64,000 nucleotides of DNA from Corynebacterium sp. (GTDB taxonomy: Bacteria > Actinomycetota > Actinomycetes > Mycobacteriales > Mycobacteriaceae), in NCBI RefSeq assembly GCF_030532325.1, contig NZ_JAUNLS010000012.1, forward strand, positions 8,170 through 72,169, given 5' to 3'. The notes beneath the pieces were generated by a model. It was not told where the DNA came from. It saw only the letters and a program-made list of their open reading frames with translations, and did no database searches. Positions 45,581 to 55,391 of the stretch are shown here, piece after piece; within the stretch, counting starts at the first letter, position 1, and each line of letters opens with the position of its first letter. The position numbers were made by a program, and so were the translations under genes.

Positions 45581-48325
45581 TCAGCGCGTTGCGGCGGCGA
45601 GCTTGGCCTGGGCGGCGGCCAGGCGGGCCAGCGGCACGCGGTACGGCGAGCAGGACACGTAGTCCACGCCGGCCACATTGAAGAACTGCACGATGGACGC
45701 CGGGTCGCCGCCGTGCTCGCCGCAGACGCCGAAGTGCATCTCGGGCCTCACGGCGCGACCCTTATCGACCGCCATCTTCACCAGCTCGAGCACGGCGGTG
45801 TCCACCGTCTCGAACGGGTTGTGCGGCAGGATGTGCCGATGCAGGTACAGCGGGATGAACTTGGCCTCGGCGTCGTCGCGCGAGAAGCCGAAGGTGGTCT
45901 GCGTGAGGTCGTTGGTGCCGAAGCAAAAGAAGTCCGCATGGCGCGCGATCTCGTCGGCCACCAGGCACGCGCGCGGCAGCTCGACCATCGTGCCGACCGG
46001 GATGTCGAGCGAAACGCCGTGCGCGGCCGCGACCTCGGCGATGACCTGCTCGATGACCTTGCGCGTCTCCACGTGCTCGGCGGTCACCGACACAAGCGGC
46101 ACCATGATCTCCGGGCGCGGGTCGAGCCCCTCGCCCACCAGACGCGCGGCCGCCTCGGCGATGGCACGCACCTGCATGAGCGGCAGGTCGCCGTAGACGA
46201 TGGACAGGCGCACGCCGCGCAGGCCGAGCATCGGGTTGCTCTCGGCCATGCCCTCGACGCGGCGCAGGCGCTCGCGCAGCTCAGCCAGACACTCGGCCGG
46301 CTCGCCGACGGCCTCGCGGCGCGCCAGCTCGACGGCCAGCTCGCGCGGGTCGTCCAAAAACTCGTGCAGCGGCGGGTCGATCAGGCGGATCACCATCGCG
46401 CGGCCATCCATCGTGCGCATCATCTGCACGAAGTCCTCGGTTTGGACGCGCAGCAGGTCGTCCAGGGCACGCGCGCGCTCGGCGGCGTTCTCGGACAGGA
46501 TGAACGTCTGGATAATGTCCTTGCGCTCGCCCAAGAACATGTGCTCGGTGCGGGTCAGGCCGATGGCCTCGGCGCCGAAATCGAGCGCCAGGGCGGCGTC
46601 CGGCGGGTTGTCGGCGTTGACGCGCACGTGGTAGGCGCGGCCGCGCGCCTCGTCCAGGCGGATGTCGTCGGCCCAGGACAGAATCGTCTCCAAATCGCCG
46701 GTGAGCTCGGCGCGCACGAGCGGGACCGCGCCGGCCACCACGATGCCCTGCGAGCCGTCGATGGAGATGACGTCGCCCTCGTGCAGCACGACGTCGCTGC
46801 CGGCCACGCGCACCTCCTTGGCGGCGGCGTCGATGGAGAACGCCTCGATGCCGCAGACGCAGGGCGTGCCCATGCCGCGCGCGATCACGGCCGCATGGCT
46901 CGTCTTGCCGCCGTGGCTCGTGAGGATGCCCTGCGCGGCCACCATGCCCTTAAGGTCATCGGGGTTCGTCTCCCAGCGCACGAGGATGACGAGGTGCCCG
47001 GCCTCGGCGCGCGCCACGGCGTCGTCGGAGGAGAACACGACCTCGCCCACCGCGGCGCCGGGACTCGCGTTCAGGCCGCGCGCCAGCACCTCGACCGGGT
47101 GCGCGGCGTCGAACTGCGGGTGCAGCAGCTGATCGAGCTGGGCCGGGTCAATGCGCCGCACGGCCTCGTCGCGGTCGATGAGCCCCTCCTCGACCATCTC
47201 GATGGCGATCCGCAGCGCGGCGGCGGCGGTGCGCTTGCCCACGCGCGTCTGCAGCATCCACAGGCGACCCTGCTCGATGGTGAACTCGATGTCGCACATG
47301 TCGCGGAAGCGGTTCTCGAGGATGCCGAAGATGCGCTCGAGCTCGGACGCCGCCTCGCCCAGCCCCGGCACCTGCGCCATCTCGCAGATGGGACGCGTGT
47401 TGCGGATGCCCGCCACCACGTCCTCGCCCTGCGCATTCACCAAGAAGTCGCCATAGCGCACGTTGGCGCCGCAGGCGGGGTCGCGCGTGAAGGCGACGCC
47501 GGTGGCCGACGTCTCGCCCTTGTTGCCGAACACCATGGCCTGGACGTTCACGGCGGTGCCGAGGTCCTCGGAGATGCCGTGGCGCGCGCGGTAGATGCAG
47601 GCGCGCTCGTTCATCCAGCTACCGAACACCGCCTGGATGGCCAGGCGCAGCTGCAGGCGCGCATCGGACGGGAACACGATGCGTCCGTCGACCATGAGCT
47701 CGGGGTGCTCATCGGCCGGCACCTCGCGGGCGAAGATCTCCTTGAACTCGCCGACCAGCTCTTCCAGGGCGGCCGCGGACAACTCGGCATCGGTGCGCAC
47801 GCCGGCGATCAGGCGCTTGGACGTCAGGGCGTTCTCGAACAGGTCGGCATCCACGCCCATGACCACGTTGGAGAACATCTGGATGAAGCGGCGGTAGGAG
47901 TCCCAGGCGAAGCGCGCGTCGCCGGTCTGGGCGATGAGCCCCTGGACGGAGGCGTCGTTGAGACCGAGGTTCAACACGGTGTCCATCATGCCGGGCATGG
48001 AGAACGGCGCGCCGGAGCGCACCGACACGAGCAGCGGATCGGCCGCATCGCCCAGGCGCCGCCCCAGGCGCTCCTCAAGGTCGCAGGTGGCGCGCTCGAT
48101 CTGGTCCAACACACCCGCAGGCCAGGTGTCGCCCGCGGCCGTGTAGGCGCAGCAGGTCTGGCAGGTGATGGTGTAGCCGGGCGGCACGGGCAGCCCAAGG
48201 CGGCTCATCTCGGCAAGGTTGGCGCCCTTGCCGCCCAGGATGTACTTCATCGAGGCGTCGCCCTCGGTCACGTCCACACCCGCGGCGTCGACGCCGAACC
48301 GGTACACGCTCATCTCGTCGCTCAC
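45581..48325 (-). CDS. ppdK: Pyruvate, phosphate dikinase
   Basis: A 914-residue enzyme that interconverts pyruvate, ATP and phosphate with phosphoenolpyruvate, AMP and pyrophosphate; in anaerobes it can work in glycolysis or gluconeogenesis. The N-terminal ATP-grasp domain starts near KYILGGKGANLAEMSRLGLP, with VSVRSGAPFSMPGMMDTVLN. The phosphohistidine domain has GGKTSHAAVIARGMGTPC in mid-protein, with Thr-Ser-His the regulated site. The C-terminal PEP-binding barrel ends in MHFGVCGEHGGDP. GTG 48325 with a GGGGG stretch upstream is used; the ATG 12 bases later is possible. Its regulator lies directly upstream. Confidence 0.96.
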   Translation of the reverse strand: MSDEMSVYRFGVDAAGVDVTEGDASMKYILGGKGANLAEMSRLGLPVPPGYTITCQTCCAYTAAGDTWPAGVLDQIERATCDLEERLGRRLGDAADPLLVSVRSGAPFSMPGMMDTVLNLGLNDASVQGLIAQTGDARFAWDSYRRFIQMFSNVVMGVDADLFENALTSKRLIAGVRTDAELSAAALEELVGEFKEIFAREVPADEHPELMVDGRIVFPSDARLQLRLAIQAVFGSWMNERACIYRARHGISEDLGTAVNVQAMVFGNKGETSATGVAFTRDPACGANVRYGDFLVNAQGEDVVAGIRNTRPICEMAQVPGLGEAASELERIFGILENRFRDMCDIEFTIEQGRLWMLQTRVGKRTAAAALRIAIEMVEEGLIDRDEAVRRIDPAQLDQLLHPQFDAAHPVEVLARGLNASPGAAVGEVVFSSDDAVARAEAGHLVILVRWETNPDDLKGMVAAQGILTSHGGKTSHAAVIARGMGTPCVCGIEAFSIDAAAKEVRVAGSDVVLHEGDVISIDGSQGIVVAGAVPLVRAELTGDLETILSWADDIRLDEARGRAYHVRVNADNPPDAALALDFGAEAIGLTRTEHMFLGERKDIIQTFILSENAAERARALDDLLRVQTEDFVQMMRTMDGRAMVIRLIDPPLHEFLDDPRELAVELARREAVGEPAECLAELRERLRRVEGMAESNPMLGLRGVRLSIVYGDLPLMQVRAIAEAAARLVGEGLDPRPEIMVPLVSVTAEHVETRKVIEQVIAEVAAAHGVSLDIPVGTMVELPRACLVADEIARHADFFCFGTNDLTQTTFGFSRDDAEAKFIPLYLHRHILPHNPFETVDTAVLELVKMAVDKGRAVRPEMHFGVCGEHGGDPASIVQFFNVAGVDYVSCSPYRVPLARLAAAQAKLAAATR

Positions 48326-48536
48326 GATACAAACCCCCTCGCTTGTGCCCGCACACGGCGGGCGTTTGCCATGGCCGGGAGCACGGCGCCCCGGTTGCCG
48401 ACAACTCTACGGCCTCGCACTGGTATCCGGATGTAGATACCAAGAAGGGGCGCGAGCGGTTGTTTTTTGTCGATGAACGGCGCGAGTTGTGGTTATCTCT
48501 TAAAGATATCACCGCAGGTACCATATGGTAAAACGC

Positions 48537-49436
48537 TTAACTATCCAGAGCGTTTTGCAGCGCGGCGCGAGCGCGCGCAACCTCCTCGAGCCGGGCCGTG
48601 ATCTCAGCGGCGGACTCCTCGATGGCCTTGCCGTCGGTGCGGACCGTGAAGCAGCCGAGGCGGCGCATCAGCGCGCGGGCCTCCCCCATCTCGCGGTCGA
48701 TGCACGACGGGTCGGCGTAGCTGCCCGCGTGCGCGCGGGACAGCTCATCGCCCAGGCGCTGATCGCGGATGGCGGCGATGACATCGGTGGTGGAGATCAG
48801 GCCGAACACGCGCGCCGGATCGACGTCGGCCAGCGACGCCGGGGGCTCCATGCCGTGGGCAAGGGGGATGTTGGCCACGCGGTAGCCCTGGTAAGCCAAA
48901 TACATCGACAGCGGCGTCTTGCCCGTGCGCGACACCCCGATGAGCACGATCTCGGCGCCGGACAGATCGTCGGCACCGCGGCCATCGTCGTGCTCGACAA
49001 AGTACTCCATCGCCTCGATACGGCGGAAATAGCGCTCGTCGGTGCGATGGATCGTGCCCGGGATGCCGTGGGGCGCCTCGCCGGTGATGGCGGCGATGGC
49101 GTCGAGGGTGGGCCCCAGTAAATCGACCGCCGGCACGCCTTTTCGCGCAAGCAGGTCGCGCACCCGCGCGCGCAACTCCGGGGAGGCGATCGTGAAGAGC
49201 ACCGCCATGCGCTCCCCCGCCGCCATGCGCGGCTCTAGATGGCGCTCGACCTGCGCGACGTCGCTGACCTTGGGCAGACGGACCACCTCGACCGCACCTT
49301 CGCAGAACTGGCCCGCCGCGGCCTGCGCGACCTCGCATGCCGTCGTGCCGAGCGAATCGGAGATGACGTGCACGCACGCCCGGGTCGCCTGGGGCCGTTG
49401 GTCCTCGCGTGCAGCCGTCGCCTGATCGTGTCGCAT
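48537..49436 (-). CDS. PPDK regulatory protein (kinase/pyrophosphorylase)
   Basis: A 299-residue DUF299 protein. Bacterial members inactivate PPDK by ADP-dependent phosphorylation of the Thr next to the catalytic His and reverse it by a phosphate-dependent pyrophosphorylase reaction. Signatures are HVISDSLGTTACEVA near residue 23 and the P-loop-like IGVSRTGKTPLSMYLA in mid-protein. ATG at 49436 begins credible sequence; the frame runs upstream to 49712 without similarity. It is directly upstream of ppdK on the same strand, 211 bases apart, consistent with joint function. Confidence 0.94.
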   Translation of the reverse strand: MRHDQATAAREDQRPQATRACVHVISDSLGTTACEVAQAAAGQFCEGAVEVVRLPKVSDVAQVERHLEPRMAAGERMAVLFTIASPELRARVRDLLARKGVPAVDLLGPTLDAIAAITGEAPHGIPGTIHRTDERYFRRIEAMEYFVEHDDGRGADDLSGAEIVLIGVSRTGKTPLSMYLAYQGYRVANIPLAHGMEPPASLADVDPARVFGLISTTDVIAAIRDQRLGDELSRAHAGSYADPSCIDREMGEARALMRRLGCFTVRTDGKAIEESAAEITARLEEVARARAALQNALDS

Positions 49437-49504
49437 GATGCACCTCGTTTCCGCGCGCCGCGCGGGCGCGCATCCGCCCATGCCACCATTGTACGGCACG
49501 CCGC

Positions 49505-49534
49505 AAAAAAGGGCGCCCGCGTACACGGGCGCCC
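49505..49534 (-). terminator. Rho-independent terminator after glyS
   Basis: A perfect 9-bp stem GGGCGCCCG / CGGGCGCCC with loop CGTACA, followed on the minus strand by six T. It separates glyQ-glyS from the regulator-ppdK unit. Confidence 0.9.
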
Positions 49535-49590
49535 CATATGGCGATCTCCCGGCGCCCGGCGACACCGCGCGCATCGAAGAGGGATATGCG

Positions 49591-51681
49591 CTACTTGCGC
49601 GACAGCTTGCTGATGTCGGCCACGTTGGCGAAGCAGGCGGCAAAGCGGTTGAGCAGGCGCAGGCGGTTGGCGCGCAGCCGCTCGTCCTCGTCCATGACCA
49701 TGACCTCATCAAAGAAGCGGTCGATCGGCGCTCGCAGGCCCGCCAGCGCGGCGATCACGGCCCGATACTCCTTGGCCTCCATGGCCTGGCCGATCGTCGC
49801 CTCGGCGGCGTCGGTGGCGGCCAGAAGCTCGCGCTCGGCCTCGCCCAGAAGCACGGGCTCGACCTCGCAACCCAGGTCGGCGTCGGCCAGATGGGCGGCG
49901 CGGGCATAGGCGGTGCCCAGGTTCTCCATGGCGTCGGCATCGTTGGCGCAGACCTCGGCGAGCGCCGCGCACAGGGCCGCGAAATCGGCCGGGGCCGTCA
50001 CGGAGCCGGCGGCCACCGCGGCCACGACCTCGGCCGGCGTGCCGGCATCGCGCTGAAGCTGCTCCATGCGCCCCTTGATGAACGCGCACACGGATGCGGC
50101 GACCTCGGCCCTGTCGAACTCGAGCCCCTGCTCGGCATACGCATCGAGCGCGGCGGCGACCACGGGCTCGAAGGCGCAGCCCAAACGGTCGCGCAGGATG
50201 TTCACCACGCCGATGGCGGCACGGCGCAGCGCGAAGGGGTCCTTGGAGCCGGTCGGCGGCTCGCCGATGGCGAACATGCCGGCGATGGTGTCGATCTTGT
50301 CGGCAGCGGCCACGATGCAGCCGGCCGTGCCCTCGGGCAGCGCGTCGCCCGCGAAGCGCGGACGGTAGTGGTCGCGGATGGCGGCGGCGACCTCGGGGGC
50401 CTCGCCGGCCGCGGCGGCATAGTAGCCGCCCATCACGCCCTGCTGGCTCGTGAACTCCACGACGGCGGAGGACACGAGGTCGGCCTTGGCGAGGTGCGCG
50501 GCGCGCTGGGCGTCGCTCGCGGCCTCGGCGCCGATGCGGGCCTCGCGCGCGATGGCGAGCGCCACGTCCTCCATGCGCTCGGACTTCTGCAGCACCGATC
50601 CGAGCTTCTTCTGGAAGCCCACGCGCGCCAGGCGGGAGCGGAACTCCTCGAGCGGGACCTTCAAGTCCTCATCGTAGAAGAACTTGGCGTCGTACAGGCG
50701 GGCGCGCACCACGCGCTCGTTGCCGTCGACGACCGTCTCGCTCACGGCCGGATCGGCGTTGGACACCACCACGAAGGCGCGCGTGAGCTTGCCGTCCGCG
50801 TCGTAGATCGGGAAATAGCGCTGGTTGGAGAGCATCGACTCGCAGATGATCTCGGAGGGCACGGCGAGGAACTCCTCGTCGAAGTGGCCCACGAGCACCG
50901 TCGGCCACTCGCAGAGGTTCACGACCTCGTCGAACACCTTGGCGGGCGTGTCCACGCGCACGCCGAGCTCGGACTCGATGCGCGCGATGCCCTCGCGGAT
51001 GACCTGCTCGCGGCGCTCGGCGGAGCGCACGTGCGCGCGCTCGAGCACCTGCTCGTAGGCAGCGGCGCTCGCGACCTCGTGCTCGCCGGGGGCAAGCACG
51101 CGATGGCCGCGGGTGGTACAGCCGCTCGCGACGTCGGCATAGCGGACCTCGACGACCTCATCGCCGAACAGGCAGCAGATCCAGCGGATGGGACGGACGA
51201 ACGTCGCGCGCTCGGCGCCCCAGCGCTGGCTGCGGTAGTTGGGCCACTCGATCTGCCCGATGATGCCCTCGGCCATGCGGGAGAGCATGGGCACGGCGGA
51301 CTCGGACGGGATGTTGCGCTCGGCGAACACGTACTCGGTGCCGTCGGCGTCCTCGCGGCGGATGAGCTCGGAGGCGGCAAGGCCGTTTTTGCGGGCGAAG
51401 CCCTCGGCGGCCTTGGTGGGGTTGCCTTCGGCGTCGAAGGCGATCTTGGCGGAAGGACCGCGCAGGACGGAGTGGATCTCCTCGGTGGCCTCGGCCACGT
51501 CGCTCACGAGCGCGGCCAGGCGGCGCGGCGAGGAGATGATGCGGACGTCCCCATGGGACAGCCCGGCCTCGTCAAGCCCCGTGGCGACCAGGGACGCGAG
51601 CTGCTTGACGGCATTGTTGAGCGGCGCGGAGGGCATCTCCTCGACGCCGATCTCGAACAGGAAATCACGCGTGGACGCCAT
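49591..51681 (-). CDS. glyS: Glycine--tRNA ligase beta subunit
   Basis: A 696-residue subunit of the bacterial alpha2beta2 glycyl-tRNA synthetase, which mainly recognises tRNA. It begins FLFEIGVEEMPSAPLNNAVKQL, contains VRPIRWICCLFGDEVV and GYYAAAAGEAPEVAAAIRDHYRP, and ends with an HD/anticodon-type helical domain. Starts immediately after the glyQ stop with no gap. The alpha2beta2 enzyme is absent from corynebacteria, which use a single-chain GlyRS, so it also marks the right block as foreign to the left one. Confidence 0.96.
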   Translation of the reverse strand: MASTRDFLFEIGVEEMPSAPLNNAVKQLASLVATGLDEAGLSHGDVRIISSPRRLAALVSDVAEATEEIHSVLRGPSAKIAFDAEGNPTKAAEGFARKNGLAASELIRREDADGTEYVFAERNIPSESAVPMLSRMAEGIIGQIEWPNYRSQRWGAERATFVRPIRWICCLFGDEVVEVRYADVASGCTTRGHRVLAPGEHEVASAAAYEQVLERAHVRSAERREQVIREGIARIESELGVRVDTPAKVFDEVVNLCEWPTVLVGHFDEEFLAVPSEIICESMLSNQRYFPIYDADGKLTRAFVVVSNADPAVSETVVDGNERVVRARLYDAKFFYDEDLKVPLEEFRSRLARVGFQKKLGSVLQKSERMEDVALAIAREARIGAEAASDAQRAAHLAKADLVSSAVVEFTSQQGVMGGYYAAAAGEAPEVAAAIRDHYRPRFAGDALPEGTAGCIVAAADKIDTIAGMFAIGEPPTGSKDPFALRRAAIGVVNILRDRLGCAFEPVVAAALDAYAEQGLEFDRAEVAASVCAFIKGRMEQLQRDAGTPAEVVAAVAAGSVTAPADFAALCAALAEVCANDADAMENLGTAYARAAHLADADLGCEVEPVLLGEAERELLAATDAAEATIGQAMEAKEYRAVIAALAGLRAPIDRFFDEVMVMDEDERLRANRLRLLNRFAACFANVADISKLSRK

Positions 51682-52572
<891 letters not shown>

Positions 52573-52608
52573 GCCTCTCCATCCTTCGCGAAACGAATGT
52601 ACGGTTGA

Positions 52609-53178
52609 CTATGATAACAGGCCGATGCGGCTCAGGGGCCAATAGCGCGCGATGGCGATGCCGATGAGGTTGTCGCACGGCACGGCGCCGAAGTAGCGGG
52701 AGTCGGCGGAGTTCTCGCGGTTGTCCCCCATCACCCATACGTGCCCCTCCGGGACGGTGTAGGGGAAGCTCACCGCCGCGCCGGGCGCCTGCATGTCCAG
52801 CGGATAGCTGCGGCCCGCCGTGTAGGGCTCGTCCAGGCGCACGTCGTCCACGTACACGGCGCCGCCGCGCAGATCGACGGTCTGCCCCGCGGTGGCGATC
52901 ACGCGCTTGACCAGGATGTCGTGACCGGAGCTGCCGTCGGGGTTGTCGAACACCACGATGTCGCCCGCCTCGGCCTCGCCGCCGAACCGCAGCGTCAGCT
53001 TCTCGGCGAACAGGTTGTCGCCGATCTGGATGGTCGGCTCCATGGAGCCGGTGGGCACCGTGTAGGGCGTCACCACGAACGCACGGATGAACAGGAAGAA
53101 CGCGAGCGCGATGACGAATACGAGCACCCACTCCACGAGATTGCGCACGGCGGCGCTGGCAGTCTTGCCCACGGACAT
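52609..53178 (-). CDS. lepB: Signal peptidase I, Coriobacteriia copy
   Basis: A 189-residue signal peptidase I, shorter than the two corynebacterial ones because it lacks the cysteine-bearing insert. One membrane helix (about 16-35), Ser45 in VPTGSMEPTI, Lys in [11 protein letters not shown] and the box VMGDNRENSADSR. ATG at 53178 overlaps the trmD stop as TGATG, so the two are translationally coupled. Confidence 0.95.
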   Translation of the reverse strand: MSVGKTASAAVRNLVEWVLVFVIALAFFLFIRAFVVTPYTVPTGSMEPTIQIGDNLFAEKLTLRFGGEAEAGDIVVFDNPDGSSGHDILVKRVIATAGQTVDLRGGAVYVDDVRLDEPYTAGRSYPLDMQAPGAAVSFPYTVPEGHVWVMGDNRENSADSRYFGAVPCDNLIGIAIARYWPLSRIGLLS

Positions 53179-53957
53179 CACCCGATCCCTTCCGTGTCGG
53201 CGCGCGGGGTCCCATGGAAGCGCGCGATGAGCTCCTCGGCGTGAGCGCGCTCGGCCTCGGTCAGCCGGGCGCTCGCGATAAGGTCGGGCCGCCAGCGGCA
53301 CGTGCGCTCGACGGCGTTCGCGCGGCGCCACGCGTCCACGCGGGCGTGATCTCCGGAGAGCAGGACCTCCGGCACGCCTCGGCCCTCGAACTCGGCCGGA
53401 CGCGTGTACTGCGCATATTCGAGCAGGCCGCCGTCATCGGCGGTGGAGAAGCTCTCGTCCACGCTGCCCATCTCGTTGCCGAGCGCCCCGGGCAGCAGGC
53501 GCACCACGGCGTCCGCGACCACGAGCGCGGGCAGCTCGCCACCGGTGAGCACGTAGTCGCCGATGGAGAGGCGCTCGTCGGCCAGGTCGTAGGCGCGCTC
53601 GTCCATGCCCTCGTAGCGGCCGCACACGAACAGGATGCGCTCGCAGGCGGCAAGGCGCTGAGCCACGTGCTGCGTGAACGGCTCGCCGCACGGCGTGAAG
53701 AACACCACGCGCGGGCGCACCTCGCCGCGAGAGGCGATGTCGCAGATCGCCTCATGCAGAGGCTCGACCTTCATGAGCATGCCGGCGCCGCCGCCAAAAG
53801 GGGCATCGTCAACCGTGCGATGGCGGTCGTGCGTCCAGTCGCGCAGGTCATGGCAGCGAACATCGAAGATGCCCTTCGCGCGGGCGCGGCCCATGATGGA
53901 CGTGGACATATAGGGTTCGAACAACTCGGGGAACACCGAGAGCGTTTCAAGCAGCAC
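53178..53957 (-). CDS. trmD: tRNA (guanine-N1)-methyltransferase, Coriobacteriia copy
   Basis: A 259-residue SPOUT methyltransferase for G37 of tRNA. N-terminal MLLETLSVFPELFEPYMSTS, FGGGAGMLMKVEPLHEA, SAM knot in FVCGRYEGMDERAY and LSIGDYVLTGGELPALVV, and the C-terminal DHARVDAWRRANAVERTCRWRPDL split across the tRNA-binding domain. Shorter than and clearly different from the copy at 41236-42108. It follows rimM by 44 bases. Confidence 0.97.
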   Translation of the reverse strand: MLLETLSVFPELFEPYMSTSIMGRARAKGIFDVRCHDLRDWTHDRHRTVDDAPFGGGAGMLMKVEPLHEAICDIASRGEVRPRVVFFTPCGEPFTQHVAQRLAACERILFVCGRYEGMDERAYDLADERLSIGDYVLTGGELPALVVADAVVRLLPGALGNEMGSVDESFSTADDGGLLEYAQYTRPAEFEGRGVPEVLLSGDHARVDAWRRANAVERTCRWRPDLIASARLTEAERAHAEELIARFHGTPRADTEGIG

Positions 53958-54001
53958 GCGGGCCTCCTTGGCAGCTACATGGGCACCGGGCGCGCGGTGC
54001 G

Positions 54002-54523
54002 CTACAGGTCGAGCAAACCGTCCATGAGCCGGACGGCAATGGGGCCCTCGTCGGGAATGGACTCGACCACCTGGTCAATCACGGGAATGAGCACCTCGCC
54101 GTGCGCACCGCCGTCGACCACCCACACGTCGTTGGCGGGCGTCTCGAGCACCTCCTGGATGCAGCCCACCTCACCGATACGCGCATCGACCACGGAACGG
54201 CCGAGCAGGTCGCATACGGCGGCCTCGAGCGGGCCCAGATCCAGGTCGTCCCGACGGGCCAGCACGTAACAGCCGACCAGCCCCTCGGCATCCTCAAGCG
54301 TGGAGGCGCAACTGAAGCGCACGCGCGCGGTGCCCGAAGTGGGGCCGTCCGCCAAGGTGAGGACCGTGGAGACGCGCTCTCGCGCGAGTGCCGGGGGCGT
54401 GAGATGCACCTGCATCCCCGCATGCAAAAGGAGGGGAAGCCCCCGCAGCGGCGCTACGACGACTTCCCCCTTGGCGCCGTGTGTACGCAACACACGGGCG
54501 ATATTCTTATATGCGGCGCGCAA
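54002..54523 (-). CDS. rimM: Ribosome maturation factor RimM, Coriobacteriia copy
   Basis: A 173-residue RimM. The N-terminus MRAAYKNIARVLRTHGAKGE and the PRC-barrel with GEVGCIQEVLETPANDVWVV and IPVIDQVVESIPDEG define the family. Its C-terminus IAVRLMDGLLDL is typical. Only 4 bases separate it from khpA. It differs strongly from the Corynebacterium rimM at 42105-42605. Confidence 0.95.
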   Translation of the reverse strand: MRAAYKNIARVLRTHGAKGEVVVAPLRGLPLLLHAGMQVHLTPPALARERVSTVLTLADGPTSGTARVRFSCASTLEDAEGLVGCYVLARRDDLDLGPLEAAVCDLLGRSVVDARIGEVGCIQEVLETPANDVWVVDGGAHGEVLIPVIDQVVESIPDEGPIAVRLMDGLLDL

Positions 54524-54527
54524 GGCT

Positions 54528-54836
54528 CTAGCCCAGGACCTCGACCTCGACGCTCGTGTTCAGGCGAGCGGCAAGGGCGCGGGCGACGGTGCGGATGGCC
54601 TTGATGGTACGACCGCGGCGGCCGATGACCTTGGCGACGTCATCGGCGGCGACGCTCACCTCGATGGTGGACGACGAAGCGCCGTCGATCACCTCGAGGC
54701 TCACGGCGTCGGCGTCATCGACAATGGAAACGACGAGGTACTCGACAAGGTCGGCAATGCGGTCGGAAACCAGTTCCTCGCCCGCGGCCTCGGCCGTGGC
54801 CTCAGCGTCGAGCTCTACGTTCAATTCCTCGGACAC
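54528..54836 (-). CDS. khpA: KH-domain RNA-binding protein KhpA
   Basis: A 102-residue protein with a single KH domain; the GxxG loop is in AKVIGRRGRTIKAIR near residue 72. The N-terminal 25 residues are acidic (MSEELNVELDAEATAEAAGE), an unusual extension for a family of about 75 residues. KhpA partners bind RNA and affect cell division and small RNA function in Firmicutes. It lies between rpsP and rimM, the usual place. Confidence 0.93.
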   Translation of the reverse strand: MSEELNVELDAEATAEAAGEELVSDRIADLVEYLVVSIVDDADAVSLEVIDGASSSTIEVSVAADDVAKVIGRRGRTIKAIRTVARALAARLNTSVEVEVLG

Positions 54837-54839
54837 CGT

Positions 54840-55196
54840 TTACTCCTCGGTAGCCTCGGCAGCAGCAGCGGCCTCTTCCTCAGCCTTGCGAGCGGCCTCC
54901 TCGGCCTCCTTCGCAAGCTGCTTCTTGGACTTCTTGGGGGCGGCAGCGGCCTTCTCGCCCTCGTTGGCGGCCTTGATGAGCGCGGCGACGGCGTCGGTGG
55001 GCTGGGCGCCCTTGGCCTGCCAGTCGGCGATCTTCTCGAGGTCGAGGTTGATGACCTTCGGGGTGGTCATCGGGTTGTAACGGCCGACCTCCTCGATGAG
55101 GCGACCATCACGAGGGGAACGGGAATCAGCCACGACGACGCGGTAGTACGGACGCTTCTTCGAGCCGTGACGGGCAAGGCGAATCTTGACTGCCAA
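54840..55196 (-). CDS. rpsP: 30S ribosomal protein S16
   Basis: A 118-residue small-subunit protein. Core: [53 protein letters not shown]-terminal Ala/Lys/Glu-rich tail of about 35 residues ([17 protein letters not shown]) is the kind of low-complexity end that could have served as the joining point in the chimeric ORF. The start is TTG at 55196, 7 bases after AAGGAG. It opens the rpsP-khpA-rimM-trmD-lepB run. Confidence 0.95.
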   Translation of the reverse strand: MAVKIRLARHGSKKRPYYRVVVADSRSPRDGRLIEEVGRYNPMTTPKVINLDLEKIADWQAKGAQPTDAVAALIKAANEGEKAAAAPKKSKKQLAKEAEEAARKAEEEAAAAAEATEE

Positions 55197-55391
55197 TGCA
55201 AACTCCTTCGATTGCGCAGCGAATCTGCTGCTTTCCAAAACCAGGACATGGTGCGCCGACGACTTGACGGGAAGCATGTGAGACCGGCTTCAGACTGAAA
55301 GTCGCAAGCAAATCCATATCTTATCCGAGATTGCACGATTTGCAAGCACATTCACGCAGCACACATCCCATTTTTTCGTTATACTCATCAT

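Noticed and set aside
45557..48436. A 959-codon plus-strand frame antisense to ppdK
   Set aside because: It mirrors the codon pattern of ppdK and is rich in His, Ala, Gly and Val without motifs; a shadow of the real gene.
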